From Neurospora intermedia (taxonomy: Eukaryota; Ascomycota; Sordariomycetes; Sordariales; Sordariaceae): 64,000 nt of DNA. The stretch lies in NCBI GenBank assembly GCA_037102815.1, contig BTPP01000007.1, forward strand, positions 1,736,001-1,800,000, written 5' to 3'. Made by a program: the position numbers and the translations under genes. A model generated the notes under the pieces. It was not told the origin of the DNA. It saw nothing but the letters and a program-made list of their open reading frames with translations, and made no database searches. Shown piece after piece: positions 50,762 to 61,500 of the stretch; position 1 is the first letter of the stretch, and every line of letters starts with the position of its first letter.

Positions 50762-50854
50762 CTCTCCCGCCGGGAATTGAACCCGGGTCTCGAGCGAATC
50801 GAACTGATGTTCAAGCTTGACAAGCTCACATACTGACCACTATACTACGGAAGA
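50762..50854 (-). tRNA. tRNA-Asp(GTC) with a 21-nt intron
   Basis: Read on the minus strand, acceptor TCTTCCG pairs with CGGGAGA (one T-G), discriminator G. The D arm is GTATAGTGGTCAGTAT and the T arm CCCGGGTTCAATTCCCGG. The anticodon stem TGAGC/GCTCG encloses loop TTGTCA-C once the intron (AGCTTGAACATCAGTTCGATT) after position 37 is removed. Discriminator G73 and anticodon GTC both fit Asp. A run of T on the minus strand downstream (the A7 at about 50746-50752 on plus) fits a Pol III terminator. Confidence 0.9.
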
Positions 50855-51497
50855 TGTACAACTGTTGATCAGCTGTCGTAGCAGGTTGACGGAAATTACT
50901 GCTGCAGTCTGAGCTTATATAATCAGATATCCAACATCACCCTGCACGCAAACGCTCTTGTTACTCGCGATTCTGTATTTTGCTTGTTTACCTAAATGCA
51001 TTACTATAAGCGAAGTTATAAAGTTAATTCTATTCTTACGTTGTTCTCGAAGAAGAAAATAAAAGGAAAATAACGTATGTTACGTGGAGCTTCTAAATAG
51101 GTTCGTGTGAGTGGCAAAGCGCCAAAACAGCCAAGGGACAAGAGTGAACTGAGATGGTGACGGTGGATGTTAAATAACGCTGCTTGGGAATTCCCCATCA
51201 GGGCTGCAAGTATGCATTTGCTTATAGCTCATGTGCCTTCACACCCCATCGTTTCGTACGATACCACATCTCTGTTCCCCAGTGTCATTTATTCTGGGGA
51301 TATGCTGCACCAGATGGAGTCGCATCGCTGCGGTTCCCAGATCCAGACTAACCTCGAACGCCTGAGAAATGTGCAAGACCAAGATGAACTGTGAAGAGGC
51401 ATAGTGATCAAAGAGAGCATATATATATATATATATACCTACGTTCAGGACACCAAGACCACTTGTAATTCACTACGATGCTAAAGAGCCAAATCTT
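50855..51497. other. Spacer with a dinucleotide microsatellite
   Basis: Non-coding. It includes (AT)n at 51420-51437. No gene recognised; the 75-codon frame at 51167-51394 has no support. Confidence 0.45.
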
Positions 51498-53537
51498 TTA
51501 AATTGCCCGTCCCAAAATATTTTGCCCTCCATCCCTCCCAACACTCACACTTGCACCCCTCACCCTCCCATAACCTCTAGTATCCCCAGACCCGGCAGAC
51601 TTATAACCTACATCCGGCCCCGGATCACTCCACTCATCCAAACTCACGACACCGCTCGAATACGAGTACCTCATTGAGCCGCCCAAGCTCTCCTGGCGGG
51701 TATGAGCACTGGGTGGATGTCTAGGGCCTGTCACTGCTGATGGCGTCCCTTGGCTTGCCATGACTTGCGGAACACCGCCCAGAAGCTCAGGGCGCTCCAA
51801 GTCAAAAGGGTCTGACCGGAATTTATTGCGATGGGTGGTGAACGAGTCGATGCTTTCGCGGTAGGTGCGGGTGCTGGGTTGTCGACTTGGGTTTCCATTT
51901 GCCGTCGTGCTGGCAGAAATACTGATTGGATGACCGCGTGATTGTCGGCGGCGGTGGTCCTCGATGCCGTAGTTGGTCGCTGTCGGCGGTTTGGAGATTG
52001 CGGTGGCGTCGTTGTGAAGATTTCGAACAGGATAAGGAGGGTCGCTGGCAGTGTTGTCGGAACGGGCAAGACCGGCGGCTAGGGGCGCTGGCATGGCTGA
52101 TATATGGCTGAGCATGTTGTTGTCTCTGAAGGGGTTGTCGCCCTCGTCGAGGGGCAGTGGCCTTGCTGTTGGCACTTTGTCTCTGCTTCCACCACCACTG
52201 TCCTGGGGCGTGACGCTCAGACGTTGCTGCCCCTGGCCTTGGGCTTCTCGGCCGAGATCACCATCGTCCATGGCTATCAACGTTAGGAAGTCGGGTTGGT
52301 ACTTGAGTCTGGCCTTCCGTTCACTTGTGTTTTCCGCGTCAAAATGTCTGTCTCGCACAACCTCATCGTTGCGCATGTTGCGAAGCCATTTGCTGATACG
52401 CATGTGGGATGCCATACGAGACCACCAATTCGACATGCTGCCTTTGACCGACCCCGTTCCTTTCGCCTTGTCGGTGAGAGCTAGCGATGGGGTTCGACTG
52501 TGTGTGCTGAGTTCCTCAAATCGAGGGCCCCGTTTCAAGGGCGATAGCAGGATGCTAGGTTCGGAAAATGCTTGACTGATGCGCTCTCGGATCCTTCCGA
52601 CCTTGTAACCTAGGGCGGCCTTTGCCTTCACGAACCCCGGTGTTGGGCCAATGCTGCGTCGACTGATGATATAAGGCGTCTTCTCATTTGGGTCTGTGCC
52701 AGGACCAGGACCCAGAGGTGTCAAAAGGGTGCTCCTTCTCTTCTGCAATCTCCGTCGTCGCCACAGCCACAAGAAGAGTCCGATGAGACCGAGGACCACA
52801 AGGCCACTGAGCACACCTCCAGCCACCTTCGCGGCTTCGCTGTTATGAGCGCTTGGAACTGGGCTTATAGTGGGGAATAAAGTTGGGTTTTCCGTGGCCT
52901 GTACTGCATTGCTGGTTGAGGATGGCTGGAGGTTTGCGCCTGTGCTAGCAAAAGGCGTTACTACCGCATCATCCGGGAATATTTCTGACGTTGCTTCTGT
53001 CACGATGCTTGTTCCCGCTGAAGTCTCAGTCTCATTGCTCACAGAATTTTGCTCGGCTTCCGGTGATGATGATGTTGGGATCAAAGACGAAGAGGTGCTC
53101 GTGACAGTTGGGGTAGGTATTGTGGTCGATATGCTCGTCGTACTTGTTGGACTGGGGAATATACTGTCTTCGAGCGGTGGAGGCGGGCTCGCACTGGTGT
53201 TGACTGGCACCGTATTCTCATCCCTTGTTGTCGCTTCTGTTGCTGTTGTCGCTTCTGTTGCTGTTGTCGCTTCTGTTGCTGTTGTCGCTTCTGTTGCTGT
53301 TGTCGCTTCTGTTGCTGTTGTCGCTTCTGTTGCTGTTGTCGCTTCTGTTGCTGTTGTCGCTTCTGTCGTTGTTGTCGTCGTCGACAGTGTTGTCGTTGCC
53401 GGCAACCGAGTATCACGACCTGTGGCTGTTTGGACATTGCTGAATTGGACAGCTTTGAGTATTGCTGTACATCGCTTGCCTCCGGTGGTTGTGAAAATGA
53501 ACGATCTTGCTGATGAGGGAAGATTGGGTGATGACAT
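51498..53537 (-). CDS. Ser/Thr-rich single-pass membrane protein with a hexapeptide repeat, function unknown
   Basis: Single uninterrupted frame, 679 residues. Residues ~58-110 are eight near-perfect copies of a TEATTA-type hexapeptide encoded by an 18-bp tandem repeat. A Ser/Thr/Pro-rich stretch to ~235 would be heavily O-glycosylated. A transmembrane helix follows at about 244-265 (AGGVLSGLVVLGLIGLFLWL), flanked inside by WRRRRLQKRR. The cytoplasmic part (~410 residues) is disordered, rich in Ser, Arg and Pro. This layout (glycosylated stalk, one helix, long disordered tail) resembles fungal cell-wall stress sensors and mucin-like anchors, but no WSC or Mid2 cysteine domain is visible. No signal peptide is seen at this start and an in-frame stop lies just upstream, so a missed upstream exon is possible. 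Identity beyond the architecture is unknown. Confidence 0.7.
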   Translation of the reverse strand: MSSPNLPSSARSFIFTTTGGKRCTAILKAVQFSNVQTATGRDTRLPATTTLSTTTTTTEATTATEATTATEATTATEATTATEATTATEATTATEATTATEATTRDENTVPVNTSASPPPPLEDSIFPSPTSTTSISTTIPTPTVTSTSSSLIPTSSSPEAEQNSVSNETETSAGTSIVTEATSEIFPDDAVVTPFASTGANLQPSSTSNAVQATENPTLFPTISPVPSAHNSEAAKVAGGVLSGLVVLGLIGLFLWLWRRRRLQKRRSTLLTPLGPGPGTDPNEKTPYIISRRSIGPTPGFVKAKAALGYKVGRIRERISQAFSEPSILLSPLKRGPRFEELSTHSRTPSLALTDKAKGTGSVKGSMSNWWSRMASHMRISKWLRNMRNDEVVRDRHFDAENTSERKARLKYQPDFLTLIAMDDGDLGREAQGQGQQRLSVTPQDSGGGSRDKVPTARPLPLDEGDNPFRDNNMLSHISAMPAPLAAGLARSDNTASDPPYPVRNLHNDATAISKPPTATNYGIEDHRRRQSRGHPISISASTTANGNPSRQPSTRTYRESIDSFTTHRNKFRSDPFDLERPELLGGVPQVMASQGTPSAVTGPRHPPSAHTRQESLGGSMRYSYSSGVVSLDEWSDPGPDVGYKSAGSGDTRGYGRVRGASVSVGRDGGQNILGRAI
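53210..53367. repeat. 18-bp coding tandem repeat, eight units
   Basis: On the plus strand TTGTCGCTTCTGTTGCTG repeats eight times with almost no differences. On the coding (minus) strand this gives the TATEAT hexapeptide. Such near-identical units usually vary in number between strains. Confidence 0.9.
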
Positions 53538-55793
53538 GCTGGAACTCGATCACTGTACCTCCCTGCCGGCGAATCCAGTCGCAAAGCATACGAGGAAAAA
53601 TTAATATCGGTATGATGGATAAAAGGACACGCCAGGTGAACGAAGAGAATAATTGGGCCTCGCAGGCCTGTCTATGTCGGTATAATCATGAACCTTTTGC
53701 GAGTAGTGAGGAAGATAATCCCTAAACAAGCACAGCTTAGGGTGTCGTAGAGCAAATCATCACTTGATGGCTCGAGGACGACAGAAATAGGAGCCGCCCC
53801 AGCAGCCCATTTCCCTCGGCAGCGCATTGGAACCGAGCCAGCCTCCTCATGGCTCCTCTGATGATGGCATCGGGGGCATGGTGAGGTAGGAAGAGCCTAG
53901 GCATGTGTTTGAGAACAGAACCCATGTACTTTGATTGGTAGATGGGCAGTGTAATAAACGACGTGATGTCCGAAATGGAACCAAAGTACGGCTCACGAAC
54001 ACCGAGAACACGGTCGAGACGAGCCACGGCTGTCGTCAACGCGGCTCTAACATCAAGGGGTAGGCGCATGTTGGTGTCGCTTAGACGGGCAAATCCCTGT
54101 CTTGCGACACTCCTGAAGCACGCTCCTTGGTGTTGAGAGTAGCATCGTGAATGTTTCAAGGAAATATGTTTGGACCCGGAAAGCCACCCGTCAGCTGCTA
54201 CCATGGCACCTCGATTGTTGTTCGCTACAGAAAATTAGCGGAGGCAATTTGAGGAGGTAGCGGATCTGAGAGAGCTCAAGCATCAGACTGTCAGCCTGCC
54301 ACGGGTAATTGCGAGGCCAATTGCAACAGTCTTCTTGACCGGGTTTGAAGCGGGGAGTTTGAAGCACCGACTTCAAAGCCTCGGCGCCAGTTGTATTTTG
54401 TTCTCTTGTGTTTTCCTTCATGATGATGCCGAAGGAGAGCTGAGATGCACGGTCAACGGTGGGCGGACAAGGGACGGGGCAGATGCACGGCGCCATGACG
54501 CTTTTGGTTGCCTGCATTGCTTGTGACACAGTGGTGGGTAAAATTGGCCTGTTCATGTACCCGCCAGGTCTGCTCAAGAGGAGCAAATTCCATTGAGGGG
54601 TGGGACCACCAAGCAAGAGAGCTGTACACATTGCACTTCAAGTTGGAGGTACCTTCCATTATATGTAAGTATGTTCTGCAAGACCGGGCGTCCGGTAGCC
54701 GAGCCGGAAGCGCAGGTGGACAGCATCTCGGGGCGAACACACTCTGGAGGAATCGGGTACTGACTGCCCAGTGGTAAGTAGAGGTAGAGGTAGGTTCCTC
54801 TATATATGTAGTAGTAGGTGCCTTAGGTCGGGGTGTCCCGGGCAATCGGCGGGCGGGCACGGGGCTCCGAGTAGGTAGTGTACCGTCTACCGGGAACAGA
54901 CTCCTTGTGGGCTGCCGACGCCCGCCGTCATATGTACACTAGTAAATAAGTACTAGTTCGCAGCGTCAGCCCAGTCCCAGCACTGTAAGCCAGGTAGGTG
55001 AGTACCTACACAAGCGGGCGGGGTTGCAGCTCCGTTGCAGGCGGAACATGGAAAAGCTCCCGAACGGTCGACGCGGCGCGTGATCCCTGTGCCCGGCCAC
55101 CGCCCAAACAGGCAGGCGCTGTGACCCTTGAACCCCTGACTTGCAAAGGCATGCGGGGTCGTCTCTGATGGGAACGGCGTGGAAACCCTCTCCGTCACCT
55201 TCTTTTCAACGGAATGGCAACGAAAAGAGAAGCGTTCTCTCAAACTTTGGCCATGATCACCCAAGGCAACGTAACGGTAACGGCCCGCTGCGCTAGCGGA
55301 ACGGAGACTGGGTGATTGTGGGCGAATGGGCGGCCCAACCGAGCTTCCCAAATCATTCGACCACGAATTCCGTCCGAACCGGCTTGTCCCCGTGGCGGCC
55401 GCACAACCCCAGGCCATCGGGCCAGACACGCCAGAGCTCCTCGAACACATCGATATCACTCAGGGTTGGCACGTTGGCTCCAGGGGCACCAGGGTCGGGC
55501 CCAGGGGCGACCCTCTCTTCCGTGATCTTCTTCCATCTCAAGGCTGTCTCTACAACATCCCCCTCCTTTCTCCACAAACATCTCCCGTTACCTGTTTCCC
55601 GCCGCCGCTCTTGTGCAACAAAGAGCACGACATCCGCCTGAGTCGGCGGTCTACTGAAAGTCCCGGCTCTGCGTCACGGTGCCCGCCCATCCTACCTTGT
55701 CGGTTGCCGGCGTAACGTCTTCCGCTCATCACCGACGCCGAACCCCTCGGTAGTACGGTACCGTTGCCGTGTCTTCACACTGCAGTAGCCATC
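53538..55793. other. 2.2-kb spacer between divergent genes, no gene recognised
   Basis: A 155-codon minus frame (54204-53737), a 146-codon minus frame (54631-54191) and a 129-codon plus frame (55326-55715) carry no recognisable domain. The first two cover one continuous stretch and could be parts of an unrecognised minus-strand gene, but no convincing splice model was found. TAGGTAGAGGTAGG-type repeats lie at 54778-54800. Confidence 0.35.
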
Positions 55794-57740
55794 ATGTTTG
55801 GGAACTTTGCCCACTTGAGTGTGTTCTTCAGTCCCCCTTTTTTGCTGTACATAGACCGTCTGGCCGAGCTGTGCTAACCATTCCGTTTAGTTCCCTTGGC
55901 CACAGCGCCTCAAGGGCCGCCTAAGGACGTCCCTCCACCCACGCCCGTCAACTTTCCGCGCTTCTATCCCCAAGTTCAAGATGACCAACAACCAGCACCG
56001 GGAGCCGCAGACGAAACACCAAAGTCGGTTGTCACCTTGTTGCAGGGCATAGTCCGCCCAGCCCAGCTGGCCGTTGCCCATTTTGAGGCTCTCGGAGTCC
56101 ATGTAGTGCCAAACTCTACGGCGGCGGACCTCATTCCTGATCCGTCTTATATCCCGGATTTCGCTGCTTGGGATGAGCTCTCATCCGATGCAGCTCACGA
56201 GGTGAACGAGAGCACCAGGGTCCCACTGGTTTCGGGAAACCGCTCTCCCGGCTGCAATACTTACCTGGAGCGTAAGCGTGAGCTGTTGTTTCCTAATGAG
56301 ACCGGCTACCGGACTGTTCGCCGCATCCAACCTCCAAAGGGCCAGAGCCACGCCCGACTGGGAAACTGCTACGAGTTCTTCCGTCAGCTCGACACACTAT
56401 CCAACTATTGGGATGACACCTCGGTAACAGAACAGTCAGCTCCGGAAGGCGAAGAAGAAGACAAGGACGCTCTGGCCTCCAAGCCTCGACGTACCGGCGC
56501 CGGCAATCAGATGCCCCCTGACTTCCGCCAGCAGATGGTGCAAACCTTCTTGAAGCTTGTCGCGTACGACTTTGGGTGTAACACTGCGCCAGCTCGTGCA
56601 GAGCCGAGGCTGCACATCACGTCTCGCAATGGTGGATCTGCCCGTAGCTCCTACTTCTCTTCCGGTTGCACTTTCATGTACAAGACCCCGACCACTAGGG
56701 AAGAAGCCCGCGCCGGTATTGTTGAAGGACCTGTGGCGGCCGTAAGTGCTAGGCATTCCACTGGCTTCCTACCCCCACCCGAGGACCCGAACGAGTCTTC
56801 CACCGATCCGGACGCCGTCTTTGATTTGGGCCGCGAGTTGGTTGCCGCGCTAGTAACGGCCCAGCATCGAGCCCGCGAGGGTCGCACCGAGAAGCGCATC
56901 GGCGAAGGTGCCTGGTGGTGCACCAAGCCTCGATGGGGCGGTGGCCCCGGTGGCCCCATTGGCCGTGAGATTGAACAGCAGACCAGTGGTGACGACACAC
57001 TCGTTGGAGACAAGGACGCGCCCCCTCCGGCTGCTGCTCCTGCCGAGAAGCCCACAAAAGTGACCATCTCTTCCCGGCTTGCCTCCCGCGCTTCCCCGTT
57101 TGGCCCCTTGCCCAGCACACGTCTCCCAGAACGAGAGAAGGAGTCTAGCACGGGACCGGCCAAGGGCGTCAAGCGCCTGAAGAAGTCGGGTAATATGGCC
57201 ATGTACGACAACTACCGCATGGTTCGCCCTCCGGCCCTGACTTGGGACAAGAAGGCCAAGTACGCCGCCATTGGCAGAGCTGCAGGCGCAGAGTACGATG
57301 ACATCTTTGTAGTCAGTGCCTTGTATCACCACATCAGCATTGTAAGAGTGCGGGTGCCCGATCAGCTGATGGCGGTTTTGGAGGGCCGCGCCGAGCACGA
57401 GTTTGAGAACGGGAAGCGAAGCTGGGGAAGGCTGGAAGTGAGGAGGAGCAAGTGGTTTGACCTTTTCAAGCCTGAGGACAGAGTGGAGGCCATGAAGCTC
57501 GTCTGGTGCATGATGAATTGGTTGATGAGGGCCGTGCCTAAGGATGAGGATAAAAAGGACGAGACTGATCAGGACCAAGAGGAAAAGAAGGACACCAAGA
57601 GTGAAAATGCGGGAAATCCTGCTGCGGCGACACCAGCAGGCAGCCAGAATGCTATTGAGCAAGTTAAAGACGAGGCCAAGCAGGAAGCGAAGGACGAGGT
57701 CAAAGAGGAGAATGCTGATGTGAAGATGGAAAATGCATAG
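55794..57740 (+). CDS. Conserved-looking 624-residue protein of unknown function with acidic Lys/Glu tail
   Basis: A 25-nt first exon (55794-55818, MFGNFAHL) is joined to 55891-57740 over a 72-nt intron (GTGTGT...GTTTAG) with a clear GCTAACC branch site 14 bases before the acceptor. Without this intron the long frame has no ATG start. The protein opens with a Pro-rich segment (APQGPPKDVPPPTPVNFPRF), then a folded region with PDPSYIPDFAAWDELSS, LFPNETGYRTVRRIQPPKG and GNCYEFFRQLDTLSNYWDD. It then has a Gly/Ala-rich linker and a second region with YDNYRMVRPPALTWDKKAKY, YDDIFVVSALYHHIS and KWFDLFKPEDRVEAMKLVW, and ends in ~80 mostly Lys/Glu/Asp residues. No signal peptide or helix crossing a membrane is apparent. 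I do not recognise the family; no function is proposed. Confidence 0.8.
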
Positions 57741-58187
57741 ACTGAGAAAATTGGCATGCGTACGTACGTACCGTACCATACCGACTACTGTATTTCCCTT
57801 TCTTCGTTCTGTCTTCTTCTCATTCGGCTTCTTGGATTCGGCCTGCTTGGTTATCAACGAGGGAAACCAACATCTATTGTACAGTATACTGAAAATGCTA
57901 ATGAGTTTTCCAAGAGCATTTCTTGTGCTGAGCGCGATCGGTCAAGTGCAAAAGCTTGGCGAGTACAGGTCCTTCACTGCGCTTGGGCTATTATTGCCTG
58001 GTGCGCTATAAGCTAACTTGACACTTGCCGCCAATTTTATGGGTCGAATGATCTGAGAAAAAGGTATTTGCGAGACATCTTGTCGTTCATTCCTCATGCG
58101 AGGTTTGCATTTTGAGCGACAGGCTGCTCACGCATTGCAAAGATGATATAGGTTTCAAAACTTACATCTGCTTAACAACTTCGGAAT
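57741..58187. other. Spacer before tRNA-Tyr
   Basis: Non-coding, presumably 3' end of the preceding gene. Nothing else recognised. Confidence 0.4.
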
Positions 58188-58276
58188 CCCCTTGTGGTGT
58201 AGTTGGCTATCACGTTCGGCTGTAATTGTATAGATTGTATACCGAAAGGTCACCGGCTCGATTCCGGTCGAGGGGA
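58188..58276 (+). tRNA. tRNA-Tyr(GTA) with a 15-nt intron
   Basis: Acceptor CCCCTTG pairs with CGAGGGG, giving the C1-G72 pair that marks eukaryotic tRNA-Tyr, with discriminator A. The D arm is GTGTAGTTGGCTATCAC, the anticodon stem TTCGG/CCGAA, and the loop CTGTAA then A after removing 58226-58240 (TTGTATAGATTGTAT). The intron contains TGTA repeats and could pair with the anticodon region. The T arm is ACCGGCTCGATTCCGGT. A T-rich terminator (TTTATTTTTTT) follows. Confidence 0.9.
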
Positions 58277-59038
58277 CATGTTTATTTTTTTCTCGTCTTT
58301 TTCATCCGTCACCTTCTCCCCGCACCAAATTTTTGTGCTGATCTGAAGCGAGTCTTTTCCTTTTCATCTTGTGATACCAGCAGCTTGGTGGACTCCGTTG
58401 CAGAAGACAGTGTAAGTAATCTTGGGCTTGGCAATCCTATGGGCAAGGGTCATGGTCACTCCTCCGACGATAACAGTGCGTGGACAAAGGTTCCATCATA
58501 CTGCGGGAGTGCGGCTATTGAGGATCGTTTTTAGGGTTCCCTGCCGAGTGTTGAAGGAGGTCTGGCAGTTGGACGTCAAGACTTGTGGACTGACTTGCCT
58601 GGCATTTTGGAGCTATAGTGAAGGAGAGGATAACCTCCTTGATGGAAATCAATTTTAGGTTGGAAAATCCAACCCAGGGTTCTTCTGAGCATTGCAACCT
58701 AGTCGACGTTAAGAAATTTTGGAAGCTCAACATTAACATATCAGTTATGTCGAAGATTTATATAGAGTTACCACTTGTTAGAATGAAATACTCAAAACCA
58801 ATATCTAACAACCTTAACCTGTATTCTATATTGAGCTTGGTCTAGTATTAGATTACATATGATCAAAGCATTAAGTAGCAAATATTTGTTGTAGTAAAGA
58901 CATATTGATATGTTGCACTCTGATATCTATCCAGTAGTATGTAATTATCGCCAGCATAGCCTCTGTTCACATTAGCGTTTTTTTTTCCCCTAGTATTGAC
59001 TAAACCCATGAAGAGCTGGAAGTCTGGAACATCTCACC
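58277..59038. other. Spacer between tRNA-Tyr and the piggyBac element
   Basis: Normal to AT-rich composition; short open frames (58226-58534, 58422-58658) have no domain. Nothing recognised. Confidence 0.4.
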
Positions 59039-59074
59039 ATCTCTTTAACCGGTTTTTGCGCCATTTTTTTCCCG
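59039..59074 (+). repeat. Left inverted repeat of the piggyBac element
   Basis: 36 bp, identical to the reverse complement of 61465-61500. It includes six bases (ATCTCT) outside the TTAA. Confidence 0.9.
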
Positions 59075-61464
59075 GCCCACAAATACTTTTATGGTACGCC
59101 AAGGCTACCCTATACAACCCTCCCGCGCAAATACGATGTGCCCGGAGAAGTAGACTTTTCGTTATATAAAATTAATTAAATCCCGATTGCCCAATATCTC
59201 TTTGTCTCAACTACATTACTCAACCCGGGCGCCACTATTGTAAGTATAGATAACCTAAATTCGTAGCCGATTGAGGTAGAGGCGAGGGATAGATTTATTA
59301 ATTTTAGGGATGCCTAAGAAGAGTATTAACCCCCTAATTATAGTACTATACCTACTTATATTAGGGAAGTCCCTATTGAAGGGTATAAACCTCAATTCCC
59401 TAGCCTATACCTCAATTGTATACCTAAAAGTAAAAATCCCCTCCTTCAAGCAGATGCAACTCTTCTAACCTTATACAATAAATTTAATAGACAACGTACT
59501 ATACGAACCCTTATACCTATATTAGCGTAAGCTTTACGTAGTGGGTAATAATCTCTTACTAGTATTCGAACTATTGTAAGGCAATTACTTTACCTCCTAA
59601 ATCTATTATAATCCCCCTACTATACTCTAACTCTTCTTACGTTTCTTTCCCCGTAAAACTATTAAAAAGTAGGTAATTTATACTAATTAACAGAGGATTA
59701 TACTATAAAATAGAAGTAAAGACCCTTACTCTTATAATAAATAATAAGTCCCTTACTATATTAACGAACTATATATAATAATAGCGATTATCCTCTATAT
59801 TAATCTCTATATTAAACCGAACTTTATTATATATTGGAAGAATAAACCCGGTTACCCCGTATACCCTATTGCAAAATGGATACTTTATAATAGGTTCGAA
59901 ATATTAATACGCTGCTTTTGCTATTAGGATTTTAATAGTTATAGTAGTTCAACGACTCTATAGGAAAGGATATACATCTTCAATAAGTATATTATAAGGC
60001 TCTATTGTAAGATTCGTAAACCGCTTCAAAATATCGCTATTAATAAGAAGGTTGTATATTATACTAGGAGGAACGCTATTACAATAACTATTCTTAGCAA
60101 GCCTACTAATACTAATATTAAAGTATAAGTAGCCGCTTTAGGAGGCTATTTTTACAATTAATTATTTTATAATAATATTAAAAGAATTATTAATTTTAAC
60201 TATTATATAAATCTTATATTACCCTTATATAAAATTATTAGTAAATAATATTTATTAATATCTAATTAAATAAATATAATTAAAAAATATATAAATTCTC
60301 GTAGCTTACCTTATTATTACGCTCTCCCCTCCCCCTCCCTCGTCTATCTACTACATCTTTTACAATAACTTTTTTATTACTAATAACTTCGCCTATTACC
60401 TTCGAACCTATAATATTACAATTATTAATATAGTACGTAAAAACCGTATACCTAAGGAATTTACCGGCCTTAAAGAGATAAATACTACTAAAAAGAAGAT
60501 CCTATATAAATATATCTACCGGAAGGTTAACAATAACGTAGTTTACTAATTAGTAAAAGATTATTAGATTATTAATTTTCTTTCTACGTAGTTTAATCCC
60601 TATAGCGCTAGTATAGGCACTAAGGAAGTTAAACATCGTTACCCAATTAAAAAGGGTATAATAAGGGATATTTTTAGTAATTTAAGCGTTATAATAATTA
60701 AGGTCCCTAAAATTATTTAGGTATACAATACGTATATAAATAGTATAAATATTGGTAATTAATTATACGCCAATAATACGTATAGATATCGCTATCGACG
60801 AGGTTTATAGATAGTACTATTCTGTAACTTCTATTTTGAAATTATTATTACTAATATATTTTTAATTTAGCGAATTAGAAATTATAGGGTCTTTTTCAAA
60901 TTAATTCCCAACTCTCAATATTAAAACTTCCGTATATAATTAATTAACAAGCTTTAGTATATTTTTAATACTAAGTCTATACTCTACTATTAATATAAAA
61001 CTAAAGAGTAGGATACTAAATATCCTATAAGAAGGGATTTTAACGAGTACTATTGGGTACAAGCGAGTAAGCCGCTATAGTATAAAATATATACTTATAT
61101 CGTTAGTTAGAAGGTAAGGAGCTATTAGATAAGTAATAATACTATTCCTAAATTAAAGGAGCTGCTTTGTATGCGTACGATATATAGGTGTAGGAAGTAT
61201 AAAATCCCTATTTACAAAAGGAATAAGCAATGCTGGAAAGACTATTTCGAATGGAATATTTATTACGAGGATAATAGAGTTAAGGATATAGATCTATAAA
61301 TAGCTTCAATTCTATACTGTTTCGACGAAACTTAGCTTAATTCCCTAAAAACCATGCCCATTTTTATTAGACATTTCATTTTGGTGGTATTTGCTAAGTA
61401 ACTGGATGTTACAAAATAGTGGAGTTTGGTCTGGTAGAAAATCCGATTGGCTTTACACCCCTGT

Positions 61465-61500
61465 CGGGAAAAAAATGGCGCAAAAACCGGTTAAAGAGAT
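61465..61500 (-). repeat. Right inverted repeat of the piggyBac element
   Basis: 36 bp, exact mate of 59039-59074. It ends GGTTAAAGAGAT, so TTAA is followed by AGAGAT, mirroring the left flank. Confidence 0.9.

Larger units (their letters stand above)
59039..61500 (+). mobile_element. piggyBac-type DNA transposon, RIP-inactivated, with intact ends
   Basis: The ends are perfect inverted repeats of 36 bp (59039-59074 and 61465-61500): ATCTCTTTAACCGG, TTTTTGCGCCATTTTTTT, CCCG. They contain TTAA at 59045-59048 and 61491-61494, the target site of the piggyBac superfamily, so the element proper is 59049-61490 (2442 bp). The interior is AT-rich and stop-filled, but plus-strand frames keep piggyBac features: an RFEILIRC-type segment near 59890; a NNFF...YYLRTYNIT...VRKNRIPKEF block near 60370-60470 (family DNFFTS...L...GT.RKNR); FLST near 60575; a segment near 60730-60770 resembling the family N-G-V-D-R-A-D-Q motif; and a Cys-rich C-terminal zinc ribbon near 61170-61250. 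At least one catalytic Asp position appears changed to Asn. Not functional. Confidence 0.85.

Noticed and set aside
52870-53604. 244-codon frame antisense to the Ser/Thr-rich membrane protein
   Set aside because: Open only because the opposite strand is low-complexity; it is Val/Ala/Ser-rich with no independent signal.
53737-54631. Two minus-strand frames of 155 and 146 codons
   Set aside because: No recognisable motif, no convincing splice join, ordinary codon composition. Noted in the spacer entry.
58188-58276. Reading this tRNA as Thr(TGT)
   Set aside because: The anticodon-stem register with loop CTGTAA gives GTA, and the C1-G72 pair with discriminator A is diagnostic for Tyr.
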